Shown piece after piece: positions 1 through 9,240 of a stretch of DNA of 64,000 bases (within the stretch, counting starts at the first letter, position 1; every line of letters starts with the position of its first letter). This DNA comes from Flavihumibacter solisilvae (GTDB lineage Bacteria > Bacteroidota > Bacteroidia > Chitinophagales > Chitinophagaceae), in the NCBI RefSeq assembly GCF_000814475.1, contig NZ_JSVC01000001.1, forward strand, positions 372,001-436,000, read 5' to 3'. The position numbers were made by a program, and so were the translations under genes. Under the pieces are notes generated by a model, which had not been told where the DNA came from, made no database searches, and saw only the letters and a list, made by a program, of their open reading frames with translations.

Positions 1-551
1 GCATTGCAATATCCCCAATGACTCCTGAATTCATGCAACGGATTGATCCGGCCAAATTTTTCTTTCACTTCCGCATAAGAAAGGTCAGAATCGAAGAACA
101 TGAAGTCGCCCTGGAAAGTTTCATAGCCGAGGCGATGGCAAAGCAGGTCGCGAAGGTTTGCTTCCTTTGTTATCCAGGGATCAAAGACTTTAAAGTCAGG
201 AATCCATTTTATGACTTTATCATCGAGGCTGAGTTTCTTTTGAGACTGCAGCATGGCAAGCGCTGTGGCTGTAAACGCTTTTGTGTTGCTTCCGATAGCA
301 AAGCGCGTATGTTCATTTACCTGTTCAGTTTTGCCGGATTCACGGACGCCAAATCCTTTAATATAAAGCACCTGGTCATCTTTTACAACAGCCACAGATA
401 CTCCGGGAATCTGCCACTGCTTCATAGCCAGTTCAATATAACTGTTCAGACTGTCCTGCAGGAACTTACGGCTGATGTCTGTTGCGGGACGCTGGGCCAT
501 GGTTATAATACAGGAGGCCAGCAGGGCAGTTGAAAAAAGAATTTTTTTCAT
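1..551 (-). CDS. Serine hydrolase, beta-lactamase/penicillin-binding-like family (partial, C-terminus beyond window)
   Basis: The reading frame opens with ATG at 551 and runs off the window at base 1, so only about 183 N-terminal residues are seen. The first 20 residues form a signal peptide ending in TMAQ. The SxxK nucleophile motif appears as SNTK near residue 83, and WGYCN near the cut end fits the YxN motif, as in class C beta-lactamase-like hydrolases. In this family the serine acylates on an ester or peptide substrate in the periplasm. Substrate cannot be told. It follows the upstream carboxypeptidase-regulatory-like gene by 28 bases on the same strand and may be cotranscribed with it. 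Confidence 0.85.
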   Translation of the reverse strand, partial: MKKILFSTALLASCIITMAQRPATDISRKFLQDSLNSYIELAMKQWQIPGVSVAVVKDDQVLYIKGFGVRESGKTEQVNEHTRFAIGSNTKAFTATALAMLQSQKKLSLDDKVIKWIPDFKVFDPWITKEANLRDLLCHRLGYETFQGDFMFFDSDLSYAEVKEKFGRINPLHEFRSHWGYCN

Positions 552-579
552 GTGAGGAAGATACAAATAATGGAGGGGA

Positions 580-1350
580 TCATTCTTCCTCCCTGCGTCT
601 GCCGGAAATCCGTCCGCCAATTTGCTTAAGCCGTTTGTATTGCTCACCTGATTTTTTCATGTATTCGAGCAATTCATATTCTGTAGCGTCAGTTACGAAT
701 TCGTAAGGTGGTGCGTAATAACGCATGAAGGTGTCCACGTCCGGGCCTGTCAGGCCGGTAACCTTCCTGATCTTCGCACGGGAAAAGCGGTATTCAATGA
801 ATTTATCCTGTTCTTCGCGGAGCAGTCTTTCCTGGAAGGCTTCCATGCTCCGGTTTTTCCGGAACCTGAACACGTTGATAAGCTGTTCGAGGTCGAGTCC
901 TACGCCGAAGTTCCCTGATGCCGGGGCAGAAGATGAAAGTCCCAGGCCTGGTTTTCTAAATTCAAAAGCTTTCGCATAGTCGCGCCGGTTCTGGATGGAA
1001 TCGATGCGGTAGTCGCGGGGCATTACGCGAACTTCTTTCAGGGTAGTGATATTGACATGCAGGGCTACATCGAATTGGCTTGGGGTAGGGATCCCGGAAA
1101 CTGCATACTTGGGGGTCGGTTTGCCGAGGTATGAAAAAAAGATCGAATCTGTTGTGGAAACAGTAATGGTGTAGCGCCCGGATGAATCAGTGACGGTACC
1201 TCGTCCCTGGCTGGTAAGCACGCTTACTGAAGCCAGCGGGAATGTGCGGTTCATTTCGTAAACGGTACCGCTTACGCGAACCTGGGCCGCAAGAAACTGC
1301 CAACCGGTAAGTGGCAGTAATATTAATATTATACGGACCAGGTTGTACAT
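580..1350 (-). CDS. Secreted protein with CarboxypepD_reg-like domain
   Basis: 256 residues. An N-terminal hydrophobic signal peptide (about 1-22, ending in AAQ) is followed by VRVSGTVYE, a beta-sandwich of the carboxypeptidase regulatory-like type (about 24-100), with the usual GTVTDSSGRY turn. The C-terminal half (about 120-256) is charged, rich in Arg, Lys and Glu, and not recognised. In Bacteroidota such domains occur in cell-envelope proteins, often near TonB-linked systems, but no barrel or plug is present here. It starts 10 bases after the purN-fusion stop, so the two are probably one operon. Function unknown. Confidence 0.75.
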   Translation of the reverse strand: MYNLVRIILILLPLTGWQFLAAQVRVSGTVYEMNRTFPLASVSVLTSQGRGTVTDSSGRYTITVSTTDSIFFSYLGKPTPKYAVSGIPTPSQFDVALHVNITTLKEVRVMPRDYRIDSIQNRRDYAKAFEFRKPGLGLSSSAPASGNFGVGLDLEQLINVFRFRKNRSMEAFQERLLREEQDKFIEYRFSRAKIRKVTGLTGPDVDTFMRYYAPPYEFVTDATEYELLEYMKKSGEQYKRLKQIGGRISGRRREEE

Positions 1351-1360
1351 AGTGTCTCGA

Positions 1361-2308
1361 TCAGTGTTTTACGACCTGCTTTAGCACGGTCTGTTCTATA
1401 ATAGCCGGATAATGTGCGTGTTCGAGTTCATGGATCCTTTCAGCAAGGGATGCGGCAGTGTCGCCTGGTTCAAGCTGGCAGGTTGCCTGGAAGATCGTTC
1501 CGCCATGGTCATAATGTTCGTCAACAAAATGTATGGTTATACCGCTTTCTTGTTCGCCGGCGATGATTACTGCTTCGTGAACAAACTGTCCATACATGCC
1601 TTTGCCACCATATTTTGGCAGCAATGCCGGGTGGATATTTACAATATGTGAAGGAAAGGCAGTGATCAGCGCTGCCGGGATCTTCCAGAGGAAGCCGGCC
1701 AGGACAATGAAATCGATGCCTTTTTCTTTCAGGAAAGGTATATAAGAATCGCCCCGGAAGAAATTTTCCTTTTCGATGATGAGGGTAGGTACATTTCGTG
1801 CAGCCGCTTTTTCCAGTACACCGGCTGCGGGTTTATTGCTGACCACGAGTGCGACTTTTATGCGCGGGTGTTCTGCAAAATGGTCCATGATCTTTTCAGC
1901 GTTTGAACCGGTACCGGAGGCAAATACTGCGAGGAGTATCGGATGATGATGATGATGATCAGGCGCGGCGGGAGTTCCTGAATAAGGCTGCTCAGATGTA
2001 TTCACTGCGTGTGGGTTTTCTATTGGTGAGTTGGAACGTCTCAGGTGTGACGCCATCCGGAGCAGGTAGCCACGGAAGAATATGAACTGGCCGAAAGGGA
2101 TGCTAACGAAGAGCACCATCAAGGGCCAGATAAGTGTCATTATAATAATGTATGAAAAAAACCAGGCGATGGGATGTTCAACGGGCATTAATCCAATAAG
2201 TTTTCGGCCAGCCATGCCGGTCAGACTACCACCAATTGCAAAAGTTGAAAGGATTAGAAAAAGTTGAATACCATTCACCTTCCACTTGGACTGCAGTTTT
2301 TCAAACAT
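1361..2308 (-). CDS. purN: DUF6787-like membrane domain fused to phosphoribosylglycinamide formyltransferase (PurN)
   Basis: 315 residues from the ATG at 2308; an upstream in-frame ATG at 2338 would add 10 residues, but MFEKLQSKWKVNG is the usual beginning of the DUF6787 family. Residues 1-85 hold two membrane segments (about 13-33 and 47-72). A polar linker with five consecutive His (118-122) follows. Residues 123-315 are a full-length PurN: VFASGTGSN phosphate loop, catalytic NIHPALLPKYGGKG, and the Asp in HYDHGG. PurN transfers formyl from 10-formyl-THF to GAR in purine synthesis and is normally a soluble, free-standing enzyme. The fusion would tether it to the membrane. All catalytic residues are present, so the enzyme is probably active. 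Confidence 0.88.
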   Translation of the reverse strand: MFEKLQSKWKVNGIQLFLILSTFAIGGSLTGMAGRKLIGLMPVEHPIAWFFSYIIIMTLIWPLMVLFVSIPFGQFIFFRGYLLRMASHLRRSNSPIENPHAVNTSEQPYSGTPAAPDHHHHHPILLAVFASGTGSNAEKIMDHFAEHPRIKVALVVSNKPAAGVLEKAAARNVPTLIIEKENFFRGDSYIPFLKEKGIDFIVLAGFLWKIPAALITAFPSHIVNIHPALLPKYGGKGMYGQFVHEAVIIAGEQESGITIHFVDEHYDHGGTIFQATCQLEPGDTAASLAERIHELEHAHYPAIIEQTVLKQVVKH

Positions 2309-2432
2309 GTCGCAAACTAAGGAGAAATGTTTGAACAAAACCGTTTACGAATGGCATAAAAACGACATCTGAAAAATCGCGCAATTCGCTGAAATGCAAG
2401 CGCTACGTGGTCAAAAAAAAAAGCCTGATGTT

Positions 2433-2463
2433 GATATTTTGTCAATATCGTGTCATATTTTTG
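2433..2463 (+). promoter_or_regulatory. Likely act operon promoter with overlapping palindrome
   Basis: TATTTTTG at 2456-2463 resembles the Bacteroidota -7 box (TAnnTTTG) and lies 46 bases before the actA start. Just upstream, GATATT at 2433-2438 and AATATC at 2444-2449 form an inverted repeat around a five-base spacer, a possible operator. A TTG at 2431-2433 could serve as the -33 box. Inferred from sequence only. Confidence 0.45.
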
Positions 2464-2509
2464 CAGCCGAATCGCAACATTTAACATTACCACAGACACA
2501 TTCCAGCTT

Positions 2510-3760
2510 ATGATTGACTATAGACGGATTGCGAAGAGATTAGTAATCAGTATCCTTCTCCTCACTGTTGTTTGTTTTGATCAGCAAATTTTCGCGCAGG
2601 ACGGGAAAGCTCTATTCCAGCAGAATTGTGCTTCCTGCCACGCTGTTCACAAAGACCTGACAGGTCCGAAACTGGCAGGTATTGAGGAGAGGGTTCCCGA
2701 TAAGAAGCTGTTACATGACTGGATCCGCAACAACCAGGCAGTTCTGAAGTCCGGAAATAAGTACTTCAACGACCTGTACCAGCAGTATAACAAGGCTGCG
2801 ATGAACCTGTTTCCCAACCTTACAGATGCGGAAATAGATGCGATCCTGGCATACGTTAAGGTACAGGAAGCTAATGTTCCTGGTGCAAAAGGTAATCCTA
2901 AAACTGACCAGGATGCCAAAGCCACAAGCAGCGACAATACCCTGCTTTTCGGAATTCTTACATTAATACTTGCAATTATTGTATTTACGCTGCTGCAGGT
3001 CAACGCTAACCTGAAGCGCCTCAGCGACGAAAAAGAAGGTGTTCCTGCATATGAGCCGGTTCCTTTCTGGAGAAATAAGGCATATATCGCCCTGGTTGCC
3101 GTGATCCTGTTCGTAATTGGCGGGTACTATACTATCCAGGGGGCAATTGGCCTTGGACGGTCAAAAGATTACCAGCCCGAGCAGCCAATCTATTATTCCC
3201 ACAAGGTTCACGCCGGTACAAACCAGATCAACTGTTTGTATTGTCATGGCGGAGCGCAGGAAGGAAGACATGCAAATATTCCTTCACTCAACACCTGTAT
3301 GAACTGTCACATGGCCATTACTTCTTATAGTGGTGAGGATCTGTACCGTGAAGACGGAACCAAGGTTGATGGAACTGCAGAAATCCAGAAGATTTATAAG
3401 CATACAGGATGGGATCCTGATCAGCAGAAATACGCAAACGAGCCCAAACCGGTAGAGTGGGTGAAGATCCACAACCTGCCTGATCACGTTTATTTCAGCC
3501 ATGCGCAGCACGTAAATGCCGGCCGCGTTGCCTGCCAGACCTGCCATGGTGAAATCCAGAATATGAACGAGGTTTACCAGTTCTCTGATCTGAGCATGGG
3601 ATGGTGTATCAACTGTCACCGCGAGACCAAGGTAAAATTCACAGAAAATAAGTTCTACAGCATTTACGAGAAATTCCACAACGAGATCAAGAATGGTACA
3701 CTTGACAGTGTGACTGTTGAAAAAATTGGTGGAACAGAGTGTCAGAAATGTCACTATTAA
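2510..3760 (+). CDS. actA: Alternative complex III subunit ActA, multiheme cytochrome c
   Basis: 416 residues from ATG 2510; the longer frame from 2450 would bury the signal peptide. Hydrophobic segment 11-29 is a signal or anchor. Six CxxCH heme sites are visible: CASCH near residue 40 in an N-terminal monoheme-cytochrome-like domain, then after a membrane helix (about 145-165) and a second one (about 195-215), CLYCH, CMNCH, CQTCH, CINCH and CQKCH in a pentaheme domain. ActA passes electrons from the quinol-oxidising core to the oxidase. It is the first gene of the act-cox cluster, with actB 99 bases downstream. The extra N-terminal heme domain is a visible addition to the five-heme core. 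Confidence 0.93.
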   Translation: MIDYRRIAKRLVISILLLTVVCFDQQIFAQDGKALFQQNCASCHAVHKDLTGPKLAGIEERVPDKKLLHDWIRNNQAVLKSGNKYFNDLYQQYNKAAMNLFPNLTDAEIDAILAYVKVQEANVPGAKGNPKTDQDAKATSSDNTLLFGILTLILAIIVFTLLQVNANLKRLSDEKEGVPAYEPVPFWRNKAYIALVAVILFVIGGYYTIQGAIGLGRSKDYQPEQPIYYSHKVHAGTNQINCLYCHGGAQEGRHANIPSLNTCMNCHMAITSYSGEDLYREDGTKVDGTAEIQKIYKHTGWDPDQQKYANEPKPVEWVKIHNLPDHVYFSHAQHVNAGRVACQTCHGEIQNMNEVYQFSDLSMGWCINCHRETKVKFTENKFYSIYEKFHNEIKNGTLDSVTVEKIGGTECQKCHY

Positions 3761-3859
3761 TATGGTAGCTGTCTAAAACGGATAGCGTTTCAGATAAGTA
3801 AGATCACTACAAAACATTTTTCATAACCAAAAAAGGTAGCCCCCTACGGGGTTGGGTAT

Positions 3860-6800
3860 ATGGAGCAAAAAAAGTACTGGCAAAGTTTCGGTGAGTTGAA
3901 CAACTCAGAAGCATTTCAAAAGGGCGCACAGGACGAATTCAAAGAAGATCTGCCGTTTGAAAATTTTGATGCTCAAAGCCTGGACGCCAAGACTCCACGC
4001 CGTGACTTCCTGAAATATGTAGGATTCAGCACAGCGGCAGCGGCAGTTGCAGCAAGTTGTGAAATGCCGGTTAAAAAGGCAATTCCTTTCGTTAACCGTC
4101 CGGCAGATGTCGTTCCTGGTGTGGCCAATTATTATGCAACCACCTACCTTTCCGGAGGTGATGCTATACCTGTATTAGCGAAAGTTCGTGACGGACGTCC
4201 GATCAAAATAGAAGGAAATGAATTGTCAACCTGGACAAAAGGTGGTACAACCGCCCAGGTTCAGGCATCAGTGCTGGACCTGTATGATACAGCACGGCTT
4301 CGTTTCCCCATGGCAGACGGCAAGGAAGTAAGCACATTTGAAGCGTTCGATAAAATGGTTGGTACCGCGCTCAGCGGACTCGGTGGAGCTCCGGTAGTAC
4401 TTCTTACCAGCACAGTCAATTCTCCTTCCGGTAAGCAGGTAATCAGCGAATTCCTGGCGAAATATCCCGGAAGCCGCCATGTTCAATACGATGCAATCTC
4501 ATACAGCGGCCTCCTGCTTGCGAATGAAGCAAGCTATGGTCAGCGGGCAATTCCATCATACCAGTTCGACAAAGCAAAAGTTATTGTGAACCTGGGTGCT
4601 GATTTCCTGGGAACCTGGCTGAATCCTGTTGAGTTCCAGCGCGGATACACACAGGGTCGTAAAGTAGATCCTGCGAATCCTGCGATGAGCAAGCACTACC
4701 AGTTCGAGTCAATGATGAGCATGACTGGTGCCAACGCCGATGAGCGCTTTACCCATCGTCCGTCAGAGACAGGTGTAGTGGCTGCTGCATTGCTCAGTGC
4801 AGTTAATGGCCAGTCTGTAACCGGAATAAATGGTGACAAGCTCAGGAAAGGAATCGAAAAAGCAGCGAAAGACCTGGTTGCAAATAAAGGAAATGCACTT
4901 GTGGTTAGCGGAAGCAATGATGTGAGTGTTCAGATCATCGTGAATGCGATCAATGAAGCGGTTGGGGCGAATGGTACAACGATCAACTGGGGTGTTACCC
5001 ACAGGAACAAAGCGGGTATCGACGCAGAAATGGCTACCCTGGTTAACGACATGAACAATGGTTCCATCGGTGCTGTGATCCTTTACGACGTAAACCCTGC
5101 ATACGACTATTTCGATGCGGAGAAGTTCAAATCCGGACTGAAGAAAGTTCGCGTATCTGTTTCACTTAATGAGAAGATGGATGAGACTACCGAACTGTGC
5201 AAATATGTTCTTCCTGCCAACCACTATCTGGAAAGCTGGGGTGATGCAGAGCACAAATCGGGTTATATCAGCCTGGTTCAGCCTACCATTGCACCGCTTT
5301 TCAAAACCCGCCAGTGGCAGGAGACTTTATTGAAGTGGAGTGGAAACACCGCTTCTTACATGGATTACCATAAAAATTTCTGGACATCAAAACTCGGTAG
5401 CGAGGATACTTTCCTGAAAGCATTGCAGGACGGCGTGATCGAGCCCACAACTCCGGCTGCAGGAAGCGCTTCATATAACGGCGGTGCTGTTGCAGCAGCT
5501 TCAGCAGCAGTTGGTGCAGGCGGAACAGCCAAAAGGGCAGGTTACGAACTGGTGATCTACCAGAAAGCTGGTCTGGCTGATGGTCGTCATGCCAACAACC
5601 CCTGGTTGCAGGAAATGCCGGATCCGATTACGCGTGCCACCTGGGACAACTATGTAATGATGTCTCCGCACCTCGGTAAAGAGCTGTTCAAGATTGACCT
5701 CAAAAACAACACTCAGTCAGACAAGTACGAAGCTTTCCCTGAAAAGCCGGTTGTAAAATTGAAGGTTGGAAACAAGGAAGTTGAAATGCCTGTGTTGCTG
5801 ATTCCAGGTATGCAGAATGAAACGATGGCAATTGCAGTTGGCTATGGTCGTTCTGAAAAAGTAGGTAAGGCGGCAGCCAATGTTGGAAAGAATGCGTATC
5901 AATTCGCATCTTCAAATGGTACGACTGTCATTTTCCATGCCAACGCCAATGTAGAAGCAACAGGTACCACATATAAAATTGCCACAACACAGACACACAG
6001 CTCATATGAAGGTCGCCATGAAGTGGTGAAGGAAATGACGCTGGCTGAATACATCAAGAATCCGAAAAAGGTACTTGAGGCCCGTGCAAAAGAACTGGAA
6101 CCATGGGGCGGTCTTGAGAATTATGCTAAAGACGGTACCATTTATCCTGTGTTTGACAAACCGGGTATTAAGTGGGGAATGAGCATCGACATGAATGCCT
6201 GCTATGGTTGCGGTGCCTGTGTCGTTGCATGTACTGCAGAGAACAACGTATCGGTGGTAGGGAAATCAGAAGTGTTGCGTGCGCATGATATGCACTGGCT
6301 GCGTATTGACCGCTACTTTGCGGGTGATGCATACGATCCGGAAAGTATCCAGACCGTTTTCCAGCCAATGCTTTGTCAGCATTGCGATAACGCCCCTTGT
6401 GAAAACGTTTGCCCGGTTGCTGCGACCAACCACAGCAGCGAAGGCCTTAACCAGATGACCTATAACCGTTGTATCGGAACAAGGTATTGTGCGAACAACT
6501 GTCCGTATAAAGTACGCCGCTTTAACTGGGCTGACTACACCGGTGCAGACAGCTTTAAGAATAACCAGGATGAGGCTAATGACGTAATCCTGATGATGAA
6601 CGACGACCTCACCCGCATGGTGCTTAACCCGGATGTTACCGTTCGGAGCCGGGGTGTCATTGAAAAATGTTCATTCTGTGTTCAGCGCCTGCAGGAAGGA
6701 AAACTGAAAGCCAAGAAAGAAGATCGCCCGCTGGTTGACAGCGACGCAAGAACGGCTTGTCAGCAGGCTTGTGCTGCCGATGCGATTGTTTTCGGTAACG

Positions 6801-7006
6801 TAAACAACAGCCAGAGCGCGGTTTCCAAAACACGCCATGATAACATGAACAGGTTATTCTATTCACTTGAGCAGATCCACGTACTTCCGAACGTGAATTA
6901 CCTTGCGAAAGTGCGGAATACAGATGTTGTGAGTGCGCACGTTGAGCATCAGGAACCAGGTCACGAGTCACATCAGCAGGCTCCGAAGGAACCTGCGGCA
7001 CATTAA
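3860..7006 (+). CDS. actB: Alternative complex III subunit ActB, molybdopterin-oxidoreductase-like and iron-sulfur fusion
   Basis: 1048 residues. RRDFLKYVGF at 47-56 is a Tat-type signal. Residues about 60-700 resemble the large molybdopterin oxidoreductase subunit, which in this complex does not carry the cofactor according to known family members. The C-terminal part is a four-cluster ferredoxin-like domain: CYGCGACVVAC near 780, CQHCDNAPCENVCP near 838, CIGTRYCANNCP near 871 and CSFC near 937 with a late CQQACAADA. These clusters form the wire towards ActA. The C-terminus is His-rich. Strongly coupled in order to actC downstream. Confidence 0.95.
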   Translation: MEQKKYWQSFGELNNSEAFQKGAQDEFKEDLPFENFDAQSLDAKTPRRDFLKYVGFSTAAAAVAASCEMPVKKAIPFVNRPADVVPGVANYYATTYLSGGDAIPVLAKVRDGRPIKIEGNELSTWTKGGTTAQVQASVLDLYDTARLRFPMADGKEVSTFEAFDKMVGTALSGLGGAPVVLLTSTVNSPSGKQVISEFLAKYPGSRHVQYDAISYSGLLLANEASYGQRAIPSYQFDKAKVIVNLGADFLGTWLNPVEFQRGYTQGRKVDPANPAMSKHYQFESMMSMTGANADERFTHRPSETGVVAAALLSAVNGQSVTGINGDKLRKGIEKAAKDLVANKGNALVVSGSNDVSVQIIVNAINEAVGANGTTINWGVTHRNKAGIDAEMATLVNDMNNGSIGAVILYDVNPAYDYFDAEKFKSGLKKVRVSVSLNEKMDETTELCKYVLPANHYLESWGDAEHKSGYISLVQPTIAPLFKTRQWQETLLKWSGNTASYMDYHKNFWTSKLGSEDTFLKALQDGVIEPTTPAAGSASYNGGAVAAASAAVGAGGTAKRAGYELVIYQKAGLADGRHANNPWLQEMPDPITRATWDNYVMMSPHLGKELFKIDLKNNTQSDKYEAFPEKPVVKLKVGNKEVEMPVLLIPGMQNETMAIAVGYGRSEKVGKAAANVGKNAYQFASSNGTTVIFHANANVEATGTTYKIATTQTHSSYEGRHEVVKEMTLAEYIKNPKKVLEARAKELEPWGGLENYAKDGTIYPVFDKPGIKWGMSIDMNACYGCGACVVACTAENNVSVVGKSEVLRAHDMHWLRIDRYFAGDAYDPESIQTVFQPMLCQHCDNAPCENVCPVAATNHSSEGLNQMTYNRCIGTRYCANNCPYKVRRFNWADYTGADSFKNNQDEANDVILMMNDDLTRMVLNPDVTVRSRGVIEKCSFCVQRLQEGKLKAKKEDRPLVDSDARTACQQACAADAIVFGNVNNSQSAVSKTRHDNMNRLFYSLEQIHVLPNVNYLAKVRNTDVVSAHVEHQEPGHESHQQAPKEPAAH

Positions 7007-7087
7007 GGTTAGAGGTCAGGCAGATAAAAAAATATAAAATCAATATGCTGAATGGGGTAAAACCCTGAGGCTAAATGCTTATACGAT

Positions 7088-8533
7088 ATGGCATCATTAA
7101 GATACGAATCGCAGACAAGGGAACCACTGGTAACCGGAAGCAAGACCTATCACCAGGTAACGGAAGACATCATTCGTCCTATCGAGACGAAGCCCTCCAC
7201 ACTCTGGAAGGTCGGCTTTACCATTTCAGTTATCTTCTTGCTGTTTGGTGTTTACTCGGTTTACCGTGAAGTGGCATATGGAATCGGGGAGTGGAACCTC
7301 AACAAAACCATCGGCTGGGGTTGGGACATCACCAACTTCGTATGGTGGGTAGGTATTGGTCACGCCGGTACGCTGATCTCCGCGATCCTCCTGCTGTTCC
7401 GCCAGGGCTGGCGTACAGGGGTGAACAGGGCTGCGGAAGCGATGACTATTTTTGCGGTAATGTGTGCTGGACAATTCCCGATCTTCCACATGGGTCGTGT
7501 CTGGATGGCATTCTTCGTTCTTCCTTACCCTAACAGCCGCGGACCACTCTGGGTGAACTTCAACTCACCACTTCTTTGGGACGTATTTGCGATCTCTACT
7601 TACTTTACTGTTTCCCTTTTGTTCTGGTACAGTGGACTTATTCCTGACCTGGCAACCGTTCGTGACAGGGCAAAAGTAAAATGGCGTAAACATATGTATG
7701 GGGTGCTGGCATTCGGCTGGACCGGATCCACCAAGCACTGGCAGCGTCACGAAGCACTCTCCCTGGTTCTTGCCGGTCTGAGTACGCCACTTGTATTGTC
7801 AGTTCACACAATCGTATCTTTTGACTTTGCGACATCCGTAATTCCCGGATGGCATACTACGATCTTCCCGCCTTACTTCGTAGCGGGTGCGATCTTCTCA
7901 GGATTTGCAATGGTACAGACCCTGCTGATCATTACGAGAAAGGTCCTTGATCTTGAAGATTATATCACCATGGAACATATTGAAGTAATGAACAAGGTAA
8001 TTGTTCTTACCGGCTCCATCGTTGGTATTGCATATATAACTGAATTGTTTATCAGCTGGTATGGTCAGAACACATATGAGATTGCTGCCTTCCGTAACCG
8101 TTGGGACTTAAGTACGCCGTACGGATGGGCCTACTGGCTGATGATGAGCTGTAACGTGATTGCGCCTCAGTTTTTCTGGTTCAGGAAACTGAGAAGGAAC
8201 CTGCTTTTCACTTTCTTTATGAGTATCATCGTTAACGTTGGTATGTGGTTCGAGCGTTTTGTGATCATTGTTACTTCAATTTACCGCGACTATATTCCGA
8301 GCAGTTGGAGTACGTATTACGCTCCAACAGTATGGGAAGTCGGATTTTATATGGGAACATTCGGTTTGTTCTTCACCTGCTTCTTCCTGTTTTCCAAGTA
8401 CTTCCCGGTAATTGCCGTTGCCGAGATCAAGCATATTCTTAAGAAGAATGGGGAAAGCTATAAAGCGGATATGGGTGAAGAGGAGAAATCAACAGTTGAG
8501 CATTTTGCCCACGAACACGCACATGCTCACTAA
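7088..8533 (+). CDS. actC: Alternative complex III subunit ActC, NrfD/PsrC-like quinol-binding membrane protein
   Basis: 481 residues, polytopic throughout. ATG 7088 is chosen; it begins MASLRYESQTREP, a soluble N-terminus before the first helix near residue 40. It belongs to the NrfD/polysulfide-reductase membrane subunit family, which anchors iron-sulfur subunits and binds quinol. ActC is one of two related large membrane subunits here, with ActF. The C-terminus is acidic then His-rich (HFAHEHAHAH). Placed between actB and actD as in other Bacteroidota act clusters. Confidence 0.94.
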   Translation: MASLRYESQTREPLVTGSKTYHQVTEDIIRPIETKPSTLWKVGFTISVIFLLFGVYSVYREVAYGIGEWNLNKTIGWGWDITNFVWWVGIGHAGTLISAILLLFRQGWRTGVNRAAEAMTIFAVMCAGQFPIFHMGRVWMAFFVLPYPNSRGPLWVNFNSPLLWDVFAISTYFTVSLLFWYSGLIPDLATVRDRAKVKWRKHMYGVLAFGWTGSTKHWQRHEALSLVLAGLSTPLVLSVHTIVSFDFATSVIPGWHTTIFPPYFVAGAIFSGFAMVQTLLIITRKVLDLEDYITMEHIEVMNKVIVLTGSIVGIAYITELFISWYGQNTYEIAAFRNRWDLSTPYGWAYWLMMSCNVIAPQFFWFRKLRRNLLFTFFMSIIVNVGMWFERFVIIVTSIYRDYIPSSWSTYYAPTVWEVGFYMGTFGLFFTCFFLFSKYFPVIAVAEIKHILKKNGESYKADMGEEEKSTVEHFAHEHAHAH

Positions 8534-8543
8534 TTGAAATGTA

Positions 8544-8586
8544 AAAAGTGAAAACTAAAGGGGAGCACCCTTAGCTTTTGACTTTT
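8544..8586 (+). other. Intercistronic hairpin between actC and actD
   Basis: AAAAGT at 8544-8549 pairs with ACTTTT at 8581-8586. Inside it AAAA pairs with TTTT and CTAAAGGG with CCCTTAG, around the loop GAGCA, giving a long imperfect stem. A second palindrome, GAATTTTAAAATTC, follows at 8587-8600. No full U-run follows, so it could be a weak attenuator, a processing site or an mRNA-stabilising stem that sets subunit ratios. Confidence 0.45.
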
Positions 8587-8614
8587 GAATTTTAAAATTC
8601 TGAATTTGTAAAAA

Positions 8615-9208
8615 ATGGCTATAAAAAAATTCGTAGTAGGCTGTTTTGATGATGAAAAGGTTTTATTCCCTGCAGTGAAGAAAGTTCGCAAGTCAGGGTA
8701 TAAGATCCATGACGTATACACTCCGTTTCCGATCCATGGCCTGGACCAGGCAATGGGACTGAGGGACACCAGTCTGCATACGGCAGGTTTCATCTACGGT
8801 ATCACAGGAACAACGACTGCCCTTTCCTTCATGGGATGGGTGTTCAAGACGGACTGGCCCCTGAACATTGGTGGTAAGCCGAACTTCCCTCTTCCGGCTT
8901 TTATTCCAATTACGTTCGAGCTTACCGTTCTTTTTTCTGCGGTAGGCATGGTACTGACCTTCTGTTACCTGTGCCAGCTGGCGCCTTTTGTGAAGAAGCA
9001 CCACTTTCATGCACGTGCTACTGATGACCTGTTTGTGATGGTGCTTGAGTGTGGCCCGAAAACGAATGAAGAAGATGCTAAAGCATTTCTTGCTTCAGTT
9101 GGTGCGAAAGAAATTAATGTGCAGGTAGCGGAAGCTGACTGGTGGCTGGGAAGATATGATAAGGAGGAAAAACTTTTTGAAGCCGGTAAAACGGTTGCAC
9201 ATAGCTAA
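8615..9208 (+). CDS. actD: Alternative complex III subunit ActD (DUF3341)
   Basis: 197 residues. A soluble N-terminal stretch with FVVGCFDDEKVLFPAVKKV (about 6-24) is followed by two membrane helices (about 65-85 and 95-120) and a soluble C-terminal domain. This is the layout of DUF3341 ActD proteins, a peripheral and membrane-anchored structural subunit of alternative complex III. No metal or heme motif is visible. Position between actC and actE matches the standard gene order. Confidence 0.92.
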   Translation: MAIKKFVVGCFDDEKVLFPAVKKVRKSGYKIHDVYTPFPIHGLDQAMGLRDTSLHTAGFIYGITGTTTALSFMGWVFKTDWPLNIGGKPNFPLPAFIPITFELTVLFSAVGMVLTFCYLCQLAPFVKKHHFHARATDDLFVMVLECGPKTNEEDAKAFLASVGAKEINVQVAEADWWLGRYDKEEKLFEAGKTVAHS

Positions 9209-9240
9209 GAACCCAACAAAACGGAAAACAGATTAGAATA

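Noticed and set aside
1935-1975. The five-His run in the PurN fusion as a cloning tag or vector trace
   Set aside because: It lies inside a native linker, flanked on both sides by Bacteroidota sequence in frame, and no vector sequence is present.
3284-3754. Long antisense frame opposite actA (and similar ones opposite actB, coxA and zwf)
   Set aside because: They mirror the codon pattern of strong genes on the other strand and show no recognisable domain or start signal.
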